Origin: Anaerolineales bacterium UBA6055 | GTDB lineage: Bacteria > Chloroflexota > Anaerolineae > Aggregatilineales > Phototrophicaceae | DNA length: 64,000 bases | Direction of reading: 5' to 3' | NCBI GenBank assembly: GCA_002428985.1 | Contig: DIYL01000055.1 | Span: 324,835 to 388,834 of the forward strand | Part shown: piece after piece, positions 1-9,313 of the stretch | Layout: every line of letters starts with the position of its first letter | Numbering within the stretch: the stretch's first letter is position 1 | The notes under the pieces: generated by a model | The model's input: only the letters and a program-made list of their open reading frames with translations | The model's database searches: none | Told to the model about the DNA's origin: nothing | Position numbers and translations under genes: made by a program

Positions 1-398
1 CCTAAGGATTGATACGCCGGATCTACCGCTATCATCGATAGATACCAATGAGGGTCAGATGGTTTATATTTCATATTGAGTTCACCTAGTTGCTGCATCT
101 CCGTCGCCTCAGATTCTGAGAAACCAGGATTTAGTGATGTGCCAAGGGCCTCATCATTTGTTTCTACATTTGGCGGAAGCCATAAGGCAACCCCTGACAT
201 ATCTTCGGTACAAAATGCGCTTTGATGCTCGATAGCTGTATCAGCAACAATTCTGGCATAAGCTGAAATGTTCTGTGTGAAGAGCTTTGAACTAGGCGAA
301 AACCACCTTGCTCCTGGATCTGTGGCAAATGCCAGCATGATGGTACTGATTGCGTCTTTTAGATCGGCTTGCTGCAATAGAACAATATTCTTGGACAT
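1..398 (-). CDS. GNAT family N-acetyltransferase, 3' part cut by window edge
   Basis: The reading frame opens with ATG at 398, six bases downstream of an AGGAG ribosome site (405-409 on the plus strand), and runs off the left edge after about 132 codons without a stop. The peptide begins MSKNIVLLQQADLKDAI and near the cut reads HWYLSMIAVDPAYQSLG. That last stretch is the strand and start of the acetyl-CoA binding motif A typical of GNAT acetyltransferases; the glycines that close the pyrophosphate loop fall outside the window. Substrate cannot be told. It is on the same strand as the coiled-coil protein behind it. The family call rests on one motif and the N-terminal layout. Confidence 0.7.
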   Translation of the reverse strand, partial: MSKNIVLLQQADLKDAISTIMLAFATDPGARWFSPSSKLFTQNISAYARIVADTAIEHQSAFCTEDMSGVALWLPPNVETNDEALGTSLNPGFSESEATEMQQLGELNMKYKPSDPHWYLSMIAVDPAYQSL

Positions 399-491
399 CG
401 TTAACTCCTGTATCAATCTACGCTGATTGCTAATTGGTGACATACAATGAGATACATTACATAACCCACGCTTAAACATTATTCGCGTAAA

Positions 492-893
492 TTAGCTATC
501 TGAATCTACATCAGGTAGATCAAATCCATATGCAATCAAATCATTGAATTTGAGTTCAAACTTTCTATCGGGTTCAATATGTGAAGACAGTAGTTTAAGT
601 CGCCGGATTTCCTGTTCAATCTCAAAAATACGTCGAAGTAGTTGATCGATCTCTTCTTTTTCCTCGCTTGAGATGTCGTTCTCACTAAACAGTACATAAT
701 CGCTTCGTCCACCATGACCATAGTTAGGTTGAGAGCTACGCACAAGATACGACCGTAGTCGATTACGATCATTGAGCAATTCATCTAGTGTTGCATTGCG
801 TTTCTCTAGACGCGAACTCAGTGCATTTACCCGACTAGTAACTGCCTCTTGAATTTCCTGACCTGTCTTAGTGAATACAATCGTGAGAGCCAT
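492..893 (-). CDS. Hypothetical charged coiled-coil protein
   Basis: A 133-residue protein that I do not recognise. It has no signal peptide or membrane segment. Two heptad-rich stretches (about residues 12-45 and 75-100) full of Arg, Glu and Leu suggest a helical hairpin or coiled coil, broken by a Gly/His-rich turn near residue 58. The C-terminus is acidic. It lies alone between the acetyltransferase and the glycosidase, on the same strand as both. Coding status is supported by length and clean amino-acid composition only. Confidence 0.5.
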   Translation of the reverse strand: MALTIVFTKTGQEIQEAVTSRVNALSSRLEKRNATLDELLNDRNRLRSYLVRSSQPNYGHGGRSDYVLFSENDISSEEKEEIDQLLRRIFEIEQEIRRLKLLSSHIEPDRKFELKFNDLIAYGFDLPDVDSDS

Positions 894-983
894 TGATTCC
901 TCTATATGAACTATTTGACCTTTATTGAGCTCTTATTAATTATACACATTAATTCGGCAGCTTACCAGACTACCTTTATGAAG

Positions 984-3194
984 TTAGCCCATCCATACCT
1001 CAACACTGGCAGATTCTAAGCGGGCGGCGGTTGCTGTGATGGTGACTTTACCCGATTCGCCTGTACCTTTTATGAACAATCCCGCTTGCCCACCAATCAG
1101 TGCGAACGGATTCGTACCGATGAGTTCACCGGGACCATCAACTGAGAAGCTGACAATCGGATTGGCATAACGTTGGATATTGTTGTGCTCATCTGTGACT
1201 TTGACCCAAACCCATGTCATATCGTTATCGTTACGACTAATCGTATCATGGGCGACGCTTAACTCGAGTTTGCGTGGATGGGCATTAATCGGGAAGTATT
1301 GTTCGGCGACTGCTTCACCCTGATATATACCGACGATTTTAAGATCATCAAATGCAGACCCCCACATCATTTCCATCGGCACTGTAAATGGTGGATGGGC
1401 TAAATGCGGATAGTTGGTGTCATCGGGTTGGAATTTGCCGTGCAATGCTGTGCCAAGATAGACTTCGATGTCATCGCAATTGCTGAACACTGTAATAGGA
1501 TTGTTACCCCCTTCGCTTCGGTCGCCCATTGTCCAACCCGTAGCTGCTTGCAAAACAATCTCTTCATCGGGTGATTTTTGTGATTTGTAGAAATACCCTG
1601 CCCATTTGTGGTTGCGGAATATATCCATCACGCCGTGATAACAAATGCGGTCACCGCTACCGAACTCTTTATGGGTGTTATAGTCGAAGGCACACCAACC
1701 AATTGCACCAGATACGCCACCCATACCCATTTGACGCGATTGAATCTGCGCATGACGGATTGCGTGTTCGACATAGCGCTCTTCGCCATCCCATGTTTTG
1801 GTCGGGAACATATGCCCGTTAAATTCTGTGATGAGATGCGGCGTTTGTACGGGTTCTTCGACACTATTCGAGAAGTCATTGAATGTATAGACATCTTCCA
1901 AGAATTCACTATGTTGCCAGAACCGCACCCCACCCGTTTGGCGGGTCGGGTCAAGCTCATGGGCGAGGCGATTGGTCTCGGTATAAAACTCGGTGTTGTC
2001 GAATGATTCATTGATGCGGACACCCCAAATGATAATACTCGGATGATTCCAGTCTCGCTCAATCATTGCCTTTACATCACGGATGCTGATTGCTTGCCAA
2101 TCTTTATCGCCGATATGTGGCCAACCGGGGATTTCTTCGAATACAAGCAACCCGATTTCATCGCATCGATCGAGGAAATATGTTGATTGCGGATAATGCG
2201 AGGTGCGGACGATATTACAACCAAGCTCATATTTGACGATGTCTGCATCAAGTTCTTGGAGGCGTTGGGGTGCGGCTTGCCCGATATAAGGGAACATCTG
2301 ATGGCGGTTTAACCCGAATAAATGAAGGAGGTCGCCATTTAAATAGAATCCGTCATCCCTAAATTCTACGGTACGGAAGCCGAAACGTGTATTGAGTACA
2401 GTATCTACATCATGATTGTCTTTTATAAGTGTGGCGTAAAACTGAAAAAGTTGCGGGTTTTCCAATGTCCATAGATGTGAATCATCCGAATCCCACTTGT
2501 TCCCAAGTAACTTGACTGTGTGTACAAGCAAGGAATCGGCTTCAATAGTAATTTCCTCTATAACCAAATCGGATGGGTTATCTCCACTGTAGTTAGGTGG
2601 ATAGATTTGACTATCTAGTAAGAGTGTCTGTTCAATATCTGTTGTATTATGAATGTGAACATCAACTTCAACTCGTGGCTTGTCAGTCAGCACATCATAG
2701 GTTTTGACAAAAATATTCTTGATGTAGACCGGATTGACATAACGCAGTTTCACATCCCGATAGATACCACCGAATAACATATAATCAATCACATAACCAT
2801 ACGGTGGAATGTCTTTTCGTTCACGACTATCAAGGTGAATTACGAGGGAATTTTCGCCTTCTTCATTGATACAGTCGGTGATGTCAAAACTAAACGGTGT
2901 GTATCCGCCTTTGTACTCTTCGAAGGTGTGACCGTTTAATGTAACTGTTGTTGCAATCATCGCCCCATCGAAATCTAGGAAGAGTTTGCGTCCCTTGAGT
3001 GGTTTACTTAAAGTAAATTTTTTTCGGTAAGTCGAGATGAATTTGTACTCTTCATCGTCAAAGCTGTGATGCGGTAGTATCTTGTTTGTATGAGGAATTG
3101 TGACGGGTTCAAATTCTGAATCGGGTACTGAGTCGTCTACTTGTTCGGGATAAAAAAGCCAACTTCTGTTGAATAGGATGATTTCATCTGGCAT
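984..3194 (-). CDS. Glycoside hydrolase family 2 (beta-galactosidase/beta-glucuronidase type)
   Basis: A 736-residue retaining glycosidase with the GH2 order: N-terminal jelly-roll sugar-binding domain (about 1-165), immunoglobulin-like domain (about 170-280), TIM barrel (about 285-560) and C-terminal beta domains. The acid/base Glu is E396 in NHPSIIIWGVRINES and the nucleophile is E457 in HLITEFNG. There is no signal peptide, so it acts in the cytoplasm on imported oligosaccharides. It is the last gene of the lacI-transporter operon, 89 bp after the second permease, which implies that its substrate is what the transporter brings in. Exact sugar specificity (galactoside, glucuronide or mannoside) cannot be read from sequence alone. 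Confidence 0.88.
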   Translation of the reverse strand: MPDEIILFNRSWLFYPEQVDDSVPDSEFEPVTIPHTNKILPHHSFDDEEYKFISTYRKKFTLSKPLKGRKLFLDFDGAMIATTVTLNGHTFEEYKGGYTPFSFDITDCINEEGENSLVIHLDSRERKDIPPYGYVIDYMLFGGIYRDVKLRYVNPVYIKNIFVKTYDVLTDKPRVEVDVHIHNTTDIEQTLLLDSQIYPPNYSGDNPSDLVIEEITIEADSLLVHTVKLLGNKWDSDDSHLWTLENPQLFQFYATLIKDNHDVDTVLNTRFGFRTVEFRDDGFYLNGDLLHLFGLNRHQMFPYIGQAAPQRLQELDADIVKYELGCNIVRTSHYPQSTYFLDRCDEIGLLVFEEIPGWPHIGDKDWQAISIRDVKAMIERDWNHPSIIIWGVRINESFDNTEFYTETNRLAHELDPTRQTGGVRFWQHSEFLEDVYTFNDFSNSVEEPVQTPHLITEFNGHMFPTKTWDGEERYVEHAIRHAQIQSRQMGMGGVSGAIGWCAFDYNTHKEFGSGDRICYHGVMDIFRNHKWAGYFYKSQKSPDEEIVLQAATGWTMGDRSEGGNNPITVFSNCDDIEVYLGTALHGKFQPDDTNYPHLAHPPFTVPMEMMWGSAFDDLKIVGIYQGEAVAEQYFPINAHPRKLELSVAHDTISRNDNDMTWVWVKVTDEHNNIQRYANPIVSFSVDGPGELIGTNPFALIGGQAGLFIKGTGESGKVTITATAARLESASVEVWMG

Positions 3195-3235
3195 GGTGTT
3201 CCTTTTTTGTTGTGAGGTAATCTATAAATAGAAAA

Positions 3236-3254
3236 GGATGGTGAAATACCATCC
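3236..3254 (-). terminator. Hairpin between permease and glycosidase genes
   Basis: A perfect 7-bp stem (GGATGGT/ACCATCC, 5-nt loop) sits in the 89-bp gap and is followed, reading on the minus strand, by TTTTC. It may act as a weak terminator or as a processing and stability hairpin that lowers expression of the downstream glycosidase. Confidence 0.4.
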
Positions 3255-3283
3255 CTTTATCAGTTGAGTTGTATGTTTTGAAG

Positions 3284-4534
3284 TTAGCCTTTCAGGCCTG
3301 AGGTTGCGACACCTTCGATGAAGTAGCGCTGTGCGAAAATAAACACAATGACAGGTGGTAAGATCGCGATTGCTGCACCCGTAAGGATGATGTTCGGCGA
3401 ATCTGCAAAACTGTTTGTCAAGCGAATCAACGCTAAGGTGAGAACATGGTTACTCGTGTTACCCTCACCAATGATGAGTAGCGGCCAAAGGAAACTGTTC
3501 CACGCATACAAGAAACTGAAGATTGCCAGTGTTGCAATTGCAGGGCGACTCAGTGGAACGAAGATACCCCACAAAATACGCATACGACTCGCGCCATCGA
3601 GTAGCGCGGCTTCTTCAATTTCTTTGGGGATTGATATAAAGAACTGTCGCATCAGGAACGTTCCGTAGGCTGTGAATATCCACGGTATAATCAGCGATAC
3701 GATGCGGTTCTGCCATTCCAGAATTACCATGAGGCGGTACATTGGGATGATCAATACCACAAACGGTACCATGATTGATCCGAGATAGATCAAGAATAGT
3801 GTGTCGCGACCTTTGAATGGTACACGGGAAAAAGCATACCCACCAAAAATTGATGTGACTAATTGTCCTGCTACGACAGCAACCGTTACCAGTGTGGTAT
3901 TAATCAACGCGCGGTCAAGGTCAAGGGCAAGAACGTTTTCATAGTTATCAAACTGGAATTCTACAAATTCGACTTTACTGGCATTACGCTCAAATTCATA
4001 GATGACTTGTTCGGGATTATCAGGATTCACGAACTCGTCCATACTACCTCTATAAGCTTCCAACAGGGTGATAGTTTCACCATCAATGGTGACATCGAAT
4101 TCTTCAAAAGCTTCGGTATCGCCATCCGATGTATCAAATTCCACTTCGTTACCTGTCGCGACGGCCAGTCCTGCTTCGGCTTCCTCACGTGGGATTGCAA
4201 CAACAATCTCACTACTACGCTTATCGTCAGCGTTGATTAGATCTGGTGAGGTGAAAAAGACGTGTGGGAGTTTCTCGCCGGATAAGACAAACGGCAGAAG
4301 TTCGCCATCGACCTCAAACTCATAAAGATCGGTAGGCTCATCGTTAAACTCGGTGGTTTCTGGTGAGAGCGGCAAGACTTGTGGTGGATAGCGGAAAACA
4401 TCATCTGTTGTTTTCAACGATGTTGAGATCATATAGATGAACGGGAAGATCATCATGAACGCGAATAGGATCAATACAGCATAAATCAGGATTCGCGCAA
4501 TAATTTGGGTTACGGTTAGTTTTTCAGATGTCAT
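3284..4534 (-). CDS. Carbohydrate ABC transporter permease, MalG type (CUT1)
   Basis: About 416 residues from ATG 4534, chosen because GGAG lies 8 nt upstream and because the upstream permease gene ends at 4549; the longer frame would overlap it. There is one membrane helix near the N-terminus (IIARILIYAVLILFAFMMI), then a hydrophilic stretch of about 140 residues, then five helices with the permease EAA loop (EEAALLDGASRMRILWGIF) that contacts the ATPase. Usual MalG-type permeases are about 280 residues, so the acidic extracytoplasmic insertion is unusual. It should form a heterodimer with the permease just upstream. No ATPase gene is nearby; CUT1 systems often share one encoded elsewhere. 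Confidence 0.88.
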   Translation of the reverse strand: MTSEKLTVTQIIARILIYAVLILFAFMMIFPFIYMISTSLKTTDDVFRYPPQVLPLSPETTEFNDEPTDLYEFEVDGELLPFVLSGEKLPHVFFTSPDLINADDKRSSEIVVAIPREEAEAGLAVATGNEVEFDTSDGDTEAFEEFDVTIDGETITLLEAYRGSMDEFVNPDNPEQVIYEFERNASKVEFVEFQFDNYENVLALDLDRALINTTLVTVAVVAGQLVTSIFGGYAFSRVPFKGRDTLFLIYLGSIMVPFVVLIIPMYRLMVILEWQNRIVSLIIPWIFTAYGTFLMRQFFISIPKEIEEAALLDGASRMRILWGIFVPLSRPAIATLAIFSFLYAWNSFLWPLLIIGEGNTSNHVLTLALIRLTNSFADSPNIILTGAAIAILPPVIVFIFAQRYFIEGVATSGLKG

Positions 4535-4548
4535 GATTTTATCTCCGC

Positions 4549-6552
4549 TTAGTTGTCGTATGCCCCACCACGTTGTAGGCGGAACTGAATCAACGTGATT
4601 GAGAAGATAATCAGGAATAGAATCCATGCAATGGATGATGCGTAGCCAAATTCAAAGAAGAAGAATCCGCGTCTATATAAATAATACACTGATGTCGTCG
4701 CATCAATCGGTATCGGCTGGAGTGGGAATAGGGTATACGGTTCGTTAAAGACCTGCAAGCCCGTCACAATAGTGGTAATCAGAACAAAGAATGTGGTTGG
4801 TGCGAGCATCGGCAACGTGACATTGCGGAATTGATTCCAACGATTGGCACCGTCGATCATCGCCGCTTCGTACAATGTATTCGGGATACCTTGCAGACCT
4901 GCGAGGAATAGTACAGTGTTGTATCCGACCAAACCCCATGCTGCCAAAAATACCATCGAGAACATGACCACACTCGGGTCTGTCAACCACTCGATTTGTG
5001 GATCGACGATGGTAAAACCAAATGTGCCGTTTAGGAATTCAACCACGCTAGTGATGACATAGTTATAAACCCCCGTCTGTGGGTTATATAACCACTGCCA
5101 GATGAGTGCCGTTCCTACCACCGCCGCCACTGACGGCAAGAAGTAAATTGCACGGAAGAATTTCATGCCCGGTAATTTGGAGTTAAGAATCAGCGATAAA
5201 GCAAGGGCGGGTGCAATCGCTAATGGTAATAAGAGCAAACAGAATACAAGGGTATTCCTCAGACTAATCCAGAAGAGTGTATCCTTCGCACCGATGACCA
5301 AGCGACTATCGCCTGTGTTGATGCTCCCGAGTACTGTATAGCCAAAACTCAAGACACTTTGCTCAGGCTCATTGAGATTGTCTTGGTTAACAAACTCAAG
5401 TGATAAAATTTCACCGTAATTCTGGAGCCCGATGAAGTTAGGGACTTGCCCAACCGAGCTATCGGTAAAGCTCAGATAAAAAGATAATAATAGTGGACCC
5501 GCAAAGAATAGCGAAAAACCAATAATATTGGGCGATAGCATCAACCAGCCCTGCCATGCGGTACGTTCATCAGGTGTTTCGTTGAAGTAGTCACCGCTGA
5601 TAAGCAGGCGATAGGCTAAGACACCAAATATAATCGCTACGATAGTCGTTATAATCGTTTCGATATTGCCGTATTGGCTGAGGATAAAACTGATTCCTTC
5701 GAGGATATTCGACATCAGCAAGAGTGCAATCAAGGTGAGCCCAGCAATACCTAATGCGATACGGTCGAGGATGCCGGCAGCTTGGCTGTCTTCATCAAAT
5801 AATTTGCCGCCAACCCAATACAGCGCATAAGCAATTGCGAACCCAATTGTGATTTGACCGTTCGCCATAATGCCATCAACCAAGAGTTCGAAGCTATTAT
5901 ATAATCCCCATTGGTTGGCAAGTGTCGCTAATGAGAGAACAAAACCAAAAACAAACATCGCTAGACCAATATAGCGGCCTGTATTAGCACGTCGGCTGCT
6001 TGGTGGTTGCCAAATAAAATAAATGCCGATCGCTGCGATAATCCCCGGAACAAGCGAAATCAACGCACCAAAGCCTTGGACGGGTGCACCAAGGTTGAAG
6101 AATTCAGGAATATCGCGGATGTTGGAAATATTGTCCCCGTGATTTGCTGTTGCGAGTGTCTTTACACCTTCGACGTTTGCATCTCCGGTCAGAATTTCGA
6201 CAAAAACATTATTACGTTCATTATCAGGATCTTCACTATCGGCACGGACAAGCTCAACCCGCGTACCGACAATCGGACTATCAATGTCTTGTGTGGCTTC
6301 AGTATCCTCAGCATCGGTTATTGTTATTGTGGTCGTGCTATTCAGGAATTCGACGATGTCGACCGTCCCCTGTTGACCATTGGCGGTGATAATTATTTCT
6401 TGGGTTTGCATGTCATCAACAATCGTCAACGATAACCATATGGAAAACGCGATGATGACGATTTTAACAACTGTTGTGGCAGTAACCACCCATGGGCGAT
6501 TTAGAAGCATCAAACCATCAGATTGTTTTTCGGAAGATGTGGCTGTGGTCAT
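4549..6552 (-). CDS. Carbohydrate ABC transporter permease, MalF type, with long N-terminal extension
   Basis: About 667 residues; ATG 6552 is preferred over GTG 6558 because AAGGT precedes it. The C-terminal 290 residues are a standard MalF-type permease (WQGWLMLSPNIIGFSLFF onward) with the EAA loop YEAAMIDGANRWNQFRNVTL. The first 330 residues are extra: one helix, a Thr/Asp-rich extracytoplasmic stretch (about 50-160), then about six further helices. Normal length is near 300. The partner permease, with its own insertion, follows after 14 bp. The extra region may contact the binding protein, as the large MalF loop does in E. coli, but that is inference. Confidence 0.87.
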   Translation of the reverse strand: MTTATSSEKQSDGLMLLNRPWVVTATTVVKIVIIAFSIWLSLTIVDDMQTQEIIITANGQQGTVDIVEFLNSTTTITITDAEDTEATQDIDSPIVGTRVELVRADSEDPDNERNNVFVEILTGDANVEGVKTLATANHGDNISNIRDIPEFFNLGAPVQGFGALISLVPGIIAAIGIYFIWQPPSSRRANTGRYIGLAMFVFGFVLSLATLANQWGLYNSFELLVDGIMANGQITIGFAIAYALYWVGGKLFDEDSQAAGILDRIALGIAGLTLIALLLMSNILEGISFILSQYGNIETIITTIVAIIFGVLAYRLLISGDYFNETPDERTAWQGWLMLSPNIIGFSLFFAGPLLLSFYLSFTDSSVGQVPNFIGLQNYGEILSLEFVNQDNLNEPEQSVLSFGYTVLGSINTGDSRLVIGAKDTLFWISLRNTLVFCLLLLPLAIAPALALSLILNSKLPGMKFFRAIYFLPSVAAVVGTALIWQWLYNPQTGVYNYVITSVVEFLNGTFGFTIVDPQIEWLTDPSVVMFSMVFLAAWGLVGYNTVLFLAGLQGIPNTLYEAAMIDGANRWNQFRNVTLPMLAPTTFFVLITTIVTGLQVFNEPYTLFPLQPIPIDATTSVYYLYRRGFFFFEFGYASSIAWILFLIIFSITLIQFRLQRGGAYDN

Positions 6553-6617
6553 AAGCACATACCTTTGGATAGATTTTTGAAAACAAGAAAAAGTACTTTT
6601 ATTAATCTTGGGTATTG

Positions 6618-6646
6618 GTAAGGGCGTACATCAAGTACGCCCTTAC
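6618..6646 (-). terminator. 12-bp perfect hairpin after the binding-protein gene
   Basis: GTAAGGGCGTAC and its exact complement flank a 5-nt loop directly after the solute-binding-protein stop codon. No clear U-tract follows on the minus strand. A stable hairpin between binding protein and permease genes commonly keeps the first at higher level by 3' end protection or partial termination. It also resembles other GGGCG hairpins in this window (37636-37655, 43841-43870), so it may be a dispersed repeat used in that role. Confidence 0.55.
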
Positions 6647-6672
6647 AGAGGTATCTTATTTTAGGCTAACGA

Positions 6673-7950
6673 CTAGCCTTCGAATTCTGCTGCTACTGTG
6701 TCACAGATTGTGTCAGCAAATTCTTGTGCGCTCAAGTCACCAGCCATAACTTCTGCAACACCAGCACCGTATGCTGCATCAACTGCTGGCCAGTTACCAG
6801 CGAACAATGGAGCTTCTGTACGAACGTCAGCGGAGGTTGTACCGTCGATGAATGCTTGGTTGTTTACGCCACTGTCTGGCAATGTGCCAAGGAAGAGTTC
6901 GATAGCTTCGTCGGTTGCACGGCTAGGAATGTTTGCACCAAGGGAGCTAACCTGCCCTTGGATTTCTGCACTAGTCAAACGGGTTACGAGTTCCCATGCT
7001 TCTTCTGGGTGTTCGGTGTTTGCGTTAACAACGTATGCACCCCAGAATAGCCAGTTGGTTGCTTCGCCACTTGGGCCGATTGGCAATGGAGCTGCGTTCC
7101 AACCGAAGTCTGCACCTGCGATCAAGTTAGGGGTTGCCCAACGACCGTTCATGAACAAACCGAGTTGGCCTGCAAGGAATGGAGCTTCTGCACCACTACC
7201 GTAAGGGAGTGCATCGCCACTACCGAAGAGTTCTGCTGCGAATTCAAGACCAGCAACTGTAGCGTCACTATTCAAACCACATGCTGTGAAGTCTTCGTTG
7301 AAGAAGCTACCACCAGCTGCGTTGATCCAGTAACCGTAAGGACCCCACCAGCCGTCCATACCGAAACCAGCGATTTCGTCACCGAGACCAGCGATTTCGC
7401 TTGCTGCTTCGGAGAAGTCATCCCATGTCCAGCCAGCTTCTGGGTAGTCCAAACCAGCTTCGTCAAAGAGGTCTTCGTTGTAGTACATTGCGAATGCGGA
7501 TACGTCACGTGGGAGACCCCAGAGTGCTTCCATATCGTCGATTGGGGTTGTCAAGAAGCCCATAGGACCTGCGTAGAAGTCGTCTTCGCTGTAGTTTTCA
7601 TCAGCGGATGCGATGTCAGCAAGGTTCAAAATCAAACCTGCGGATGCAAAACGAGCGATGTCTGTACCTGGAATCCAGAATACGTCTGGAGCGATACCAG
7701 CTTCAACTTCGGAAACGAGAACATCTTGGTAACCAGCACCTTCGGAACCACCTGGTTCGTATTCGAGTGCTACACCGTCCCAGTCAGCGTCGATTGCTTC
7801 GCTAGCTGCGGTATAAACATCGATTTCAGCTTGGTTATCTGGGCGTGTACGCCAACGGAGTGAAACATCTTCGTCTTGTGCAAGTAATGGTAATGCGAGT
7901 GACGCAACGAGTGCAGTCACAATAAAAAGAATGGTAGAACGTTTAAACAT
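6673..7950 (-). CDS. Extracellular solute (sugar)-binding protein, family 1
   Basis: A 425-residue MalE-like protein. ATG 7950 is chosen over upstream codons because AGGAG lies just before it and because it opens a signal peptide (MFKRSTILFIVTALVASLA, cleavage likely after LLA). There is no lipobox cysteine, so no lipid anchor is visible. The mature part has family-1 features: VFWIPGTDIARFASAG, ALWGLPRDVSAFAMYYNEDL and the MNGRWATPNL strand near the second lobe. Codon use is strongly biased to a few codons, compatible with high expression. It delivers its sugar to the two permeases encoded downstream. The ligand is unknown. Confidence 0.92.
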   Translation of the reverse strand: MFKRSTILFIVTALVASLALPLLAQDEDVSLRWRTRPDNQAEIDVYTAASEAIDADWDGVALEYEPGGSEGAGYQDVLVSEVEAGIAPDVFWIPGTDIARFASAGLILNLADIASADENYSEDDFYAGPMGFLTTPIDDMEALWGLPRDVSAFAMYYNEDLFDEAGLDYPEAGWTWDDFSEAASEIAGLGDEIAGFGMDGWWGPYGYWINAAGGSFFNEDFTACGLNSDATVAGLEFAAELFGSGDALPYGSGAEAPFLAGQLGLFMNGRWATPNLIAGADFGWNAAPLPIGPSGEATNWLFWGAYVVNANTEHPEEAWELVTRLTSAEIQGQVSSLGANIPSRATDEAIELFLGTLPDSGVNNQAFIDGTTSADVRTEAPLFAGNWPAVDAAYGAGVAEVMAGDLSAQEFADTICDTVAAEFEG

Positions 7951-8037
7951 ATTGCTACTCCTATCAATTTGATAAATTGTTAACGAATCTCGGACTTGCA
8001 TAGGGTGTTTTTTCAAATATTATCCTTTCGCTATGTG

Positions 8038-9051
8038 TTAAACTGTTGGTTTCGCCGTGCTGGTCGAATCACGAATGACTAATGGTGCTTCGAGGATCAC
8101 GGGCTCGGGTGATTTTTTATCTAATACATTGAATAGCATTTGTGCAGCTTGCTGTCCCTGTAAAATGGGGCGTTGATCGACGGTCGTCAGAGCAGGGGCA
8201 ATGAGTTGGCTAAGTTCGATGTTATCAAAACCGACAACGGTGATGTCGTCCGGTATATGTTTACCGATGGCTTGTAGATGTTGGATTGCACCGATTGCCA
8301 TCCGGTCATTGATACTTACAATTGCGGTTAGATTCGGGTTTTGCTCGAGTAGGTCTTTGACTGCGGTTTGACCACTGGCGATCGAAAAATCACCACACGC
8401 AATCGATAATGTGTCGACATCGATACCTGCATCACGGCATGCTTCATAAATCCCGTTCATACGCTGGTCAATACCGATGTGAGTATTGTCAGGGATTGTA
8501 ATCACGCCGATATGTTGATGACCAAGCGATACCACATGTTTCATCAGATCATGGCTACCGACATAATCATCACAGCGGACGTAATGCTCTGATTCATGAT
8601 AACCGATAACGACACTTGGAATCCCATTTTCTTGTGCAAATTCCGAAAATGATGTTTGCTGAATACTATCGAGACTGATCATCCCGTCAAAATATCCACT
8701 CTGTACCAACATCTGAAACTGTGTGTCGAGTGCTTCATCAATGCGTGGTGAGCTCAGGAGGATGCTATGGTTGCGTTTGCGACATTCAGACTCGATACCG
8801 CGTAACATACTCATGACGGTAACATCTTCAAAAATCGTCTCGTAAATATATGGGAACACAACGCCGATGATATTTGTTTTACCTGTAGTTAATGCACGGG
8901 CTGCAAGGTTTGGAATATAGCCAACATCATCAACAGCTTTCATCACCTTCTCGCGGGTTGCCTCACTAAAGTAAGGGGTGTTGGAAAGTACTTTTGATAC
9001 AGTTGCTGTTGATACGCCCGCTTTTTGGGCAACATCTTGTAAAGTTGGCAT
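8038..9051 (-). CDS. LacI-family transcriptional regulator of the sugar operon
   Basis: A 337-residue repressor: helix-turn-helix plus hinge at residues 2-50 (LQDVAQKAGVSTATVSKVLS) and a periplasmic-binding-protein-like effector domain (about 60-330). It is the first gene of the operon and precedes the binding protein by 87 bp. A consensus promoter and an 18-bp near-palindromic operator lie directly upstream, the operator just downstream of the predicted transcription start. It therefore probably represses itself and the whole operon until the imported sugar or a derivative binds. Confidence 0.93.
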   Translation of the reverse strand: MPTLQDVAQKAGVSTATVSKVLSNTPYFSEATREKVMKAVDDVGYIPNLAARALTTGKTNIIGVVFPYIYETIFEDVTVMSMLRGIESECRKRNHSILLSSPRIDEALDTQFQMLVQSGYFDGMISLDSIQQTSFSEFAQENGIPSVVIGYHESEHYVRCDDYVGSHDLMKHVVSLGHQHIGVITIPDNTHIGIDQRMNGIYEACRDAGIDVDTLSIACGDFSIASGQTAVKDLLEQNPNLTAIVSINDRMAIGAIQHLQAIGKHIPDDITVVGFDNIELSQLIAPALTTVDQRPILQGQQAAQMLFNVLDKKSPEPVILEAPLVIRDSTSTAKPTV

Positions 9052-9084
9052 ATAAGTAATCGCTTAACTTTTAGTAAATTTATA

Positions 9085-9102
9085 TAGTTAACCGCTTAAC
9101 TA
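9085..9102. promoter_or_regulatory. LacI-type operator
   Basis: TAGTTAACCGCTTAACTA is an 18-bp palindrome (8 of 9 positions symmetric) with the central CG step typical of LacI-family operators. It sits immediately downstream of the start site predicted from the promoter at 9111-9139. A half-site with the same GCTTAACT core recurs at 9062-9069, close to the lacI start codon. Confidence 0.75.
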
Positions 9103-9110
9103 TTGCTCTC

Positions 9111-9139
9111 ATCATAACGACTTGTATAAGACTTGTCAA
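9111..9139 (-). promoter_or_regulatory. Sigma-70 promoter of the lacI operon
   Basis: On the minus strand TTGACA (9139-9134) and TATGAT (9116-9111) are separated by exactly 17 bp. The predicted start near 9104 places the operator at about +2 to +20, ideal for repression. Confidence 0.75.
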
Positions 9140-9313
9140 CATTCTGACCTTGTGCAATTTATATGAAGTGTAAAAATATATTGCTGAAAATATAACGATG
9201 TTAATGTGTCATTAAGGTCAAGCATAGTGGCTCTTTGCTTTCGCCTGCTTCTACCTTATCATCCACTCAATGATTAATATCTTTGCCATCCACCTATTGA
9301 TAAGAGACTTGTC

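Noticed and set aside
6698..7204. Plus-strand open frame of 168 codons
   Set aside because: Another antisense shadow of the binding-protein gene, caused by lack of stop codons in its preferred codons.
7165..7863. Long plus-strand open frame (232 codons, rich in Cys, Thr and Val) antisense to the sugar-binding-protein gene
   Set aside because: It mirrors the strongly biased codon use of the real gene on the minus strand, has improbable composition and no ribosome site.
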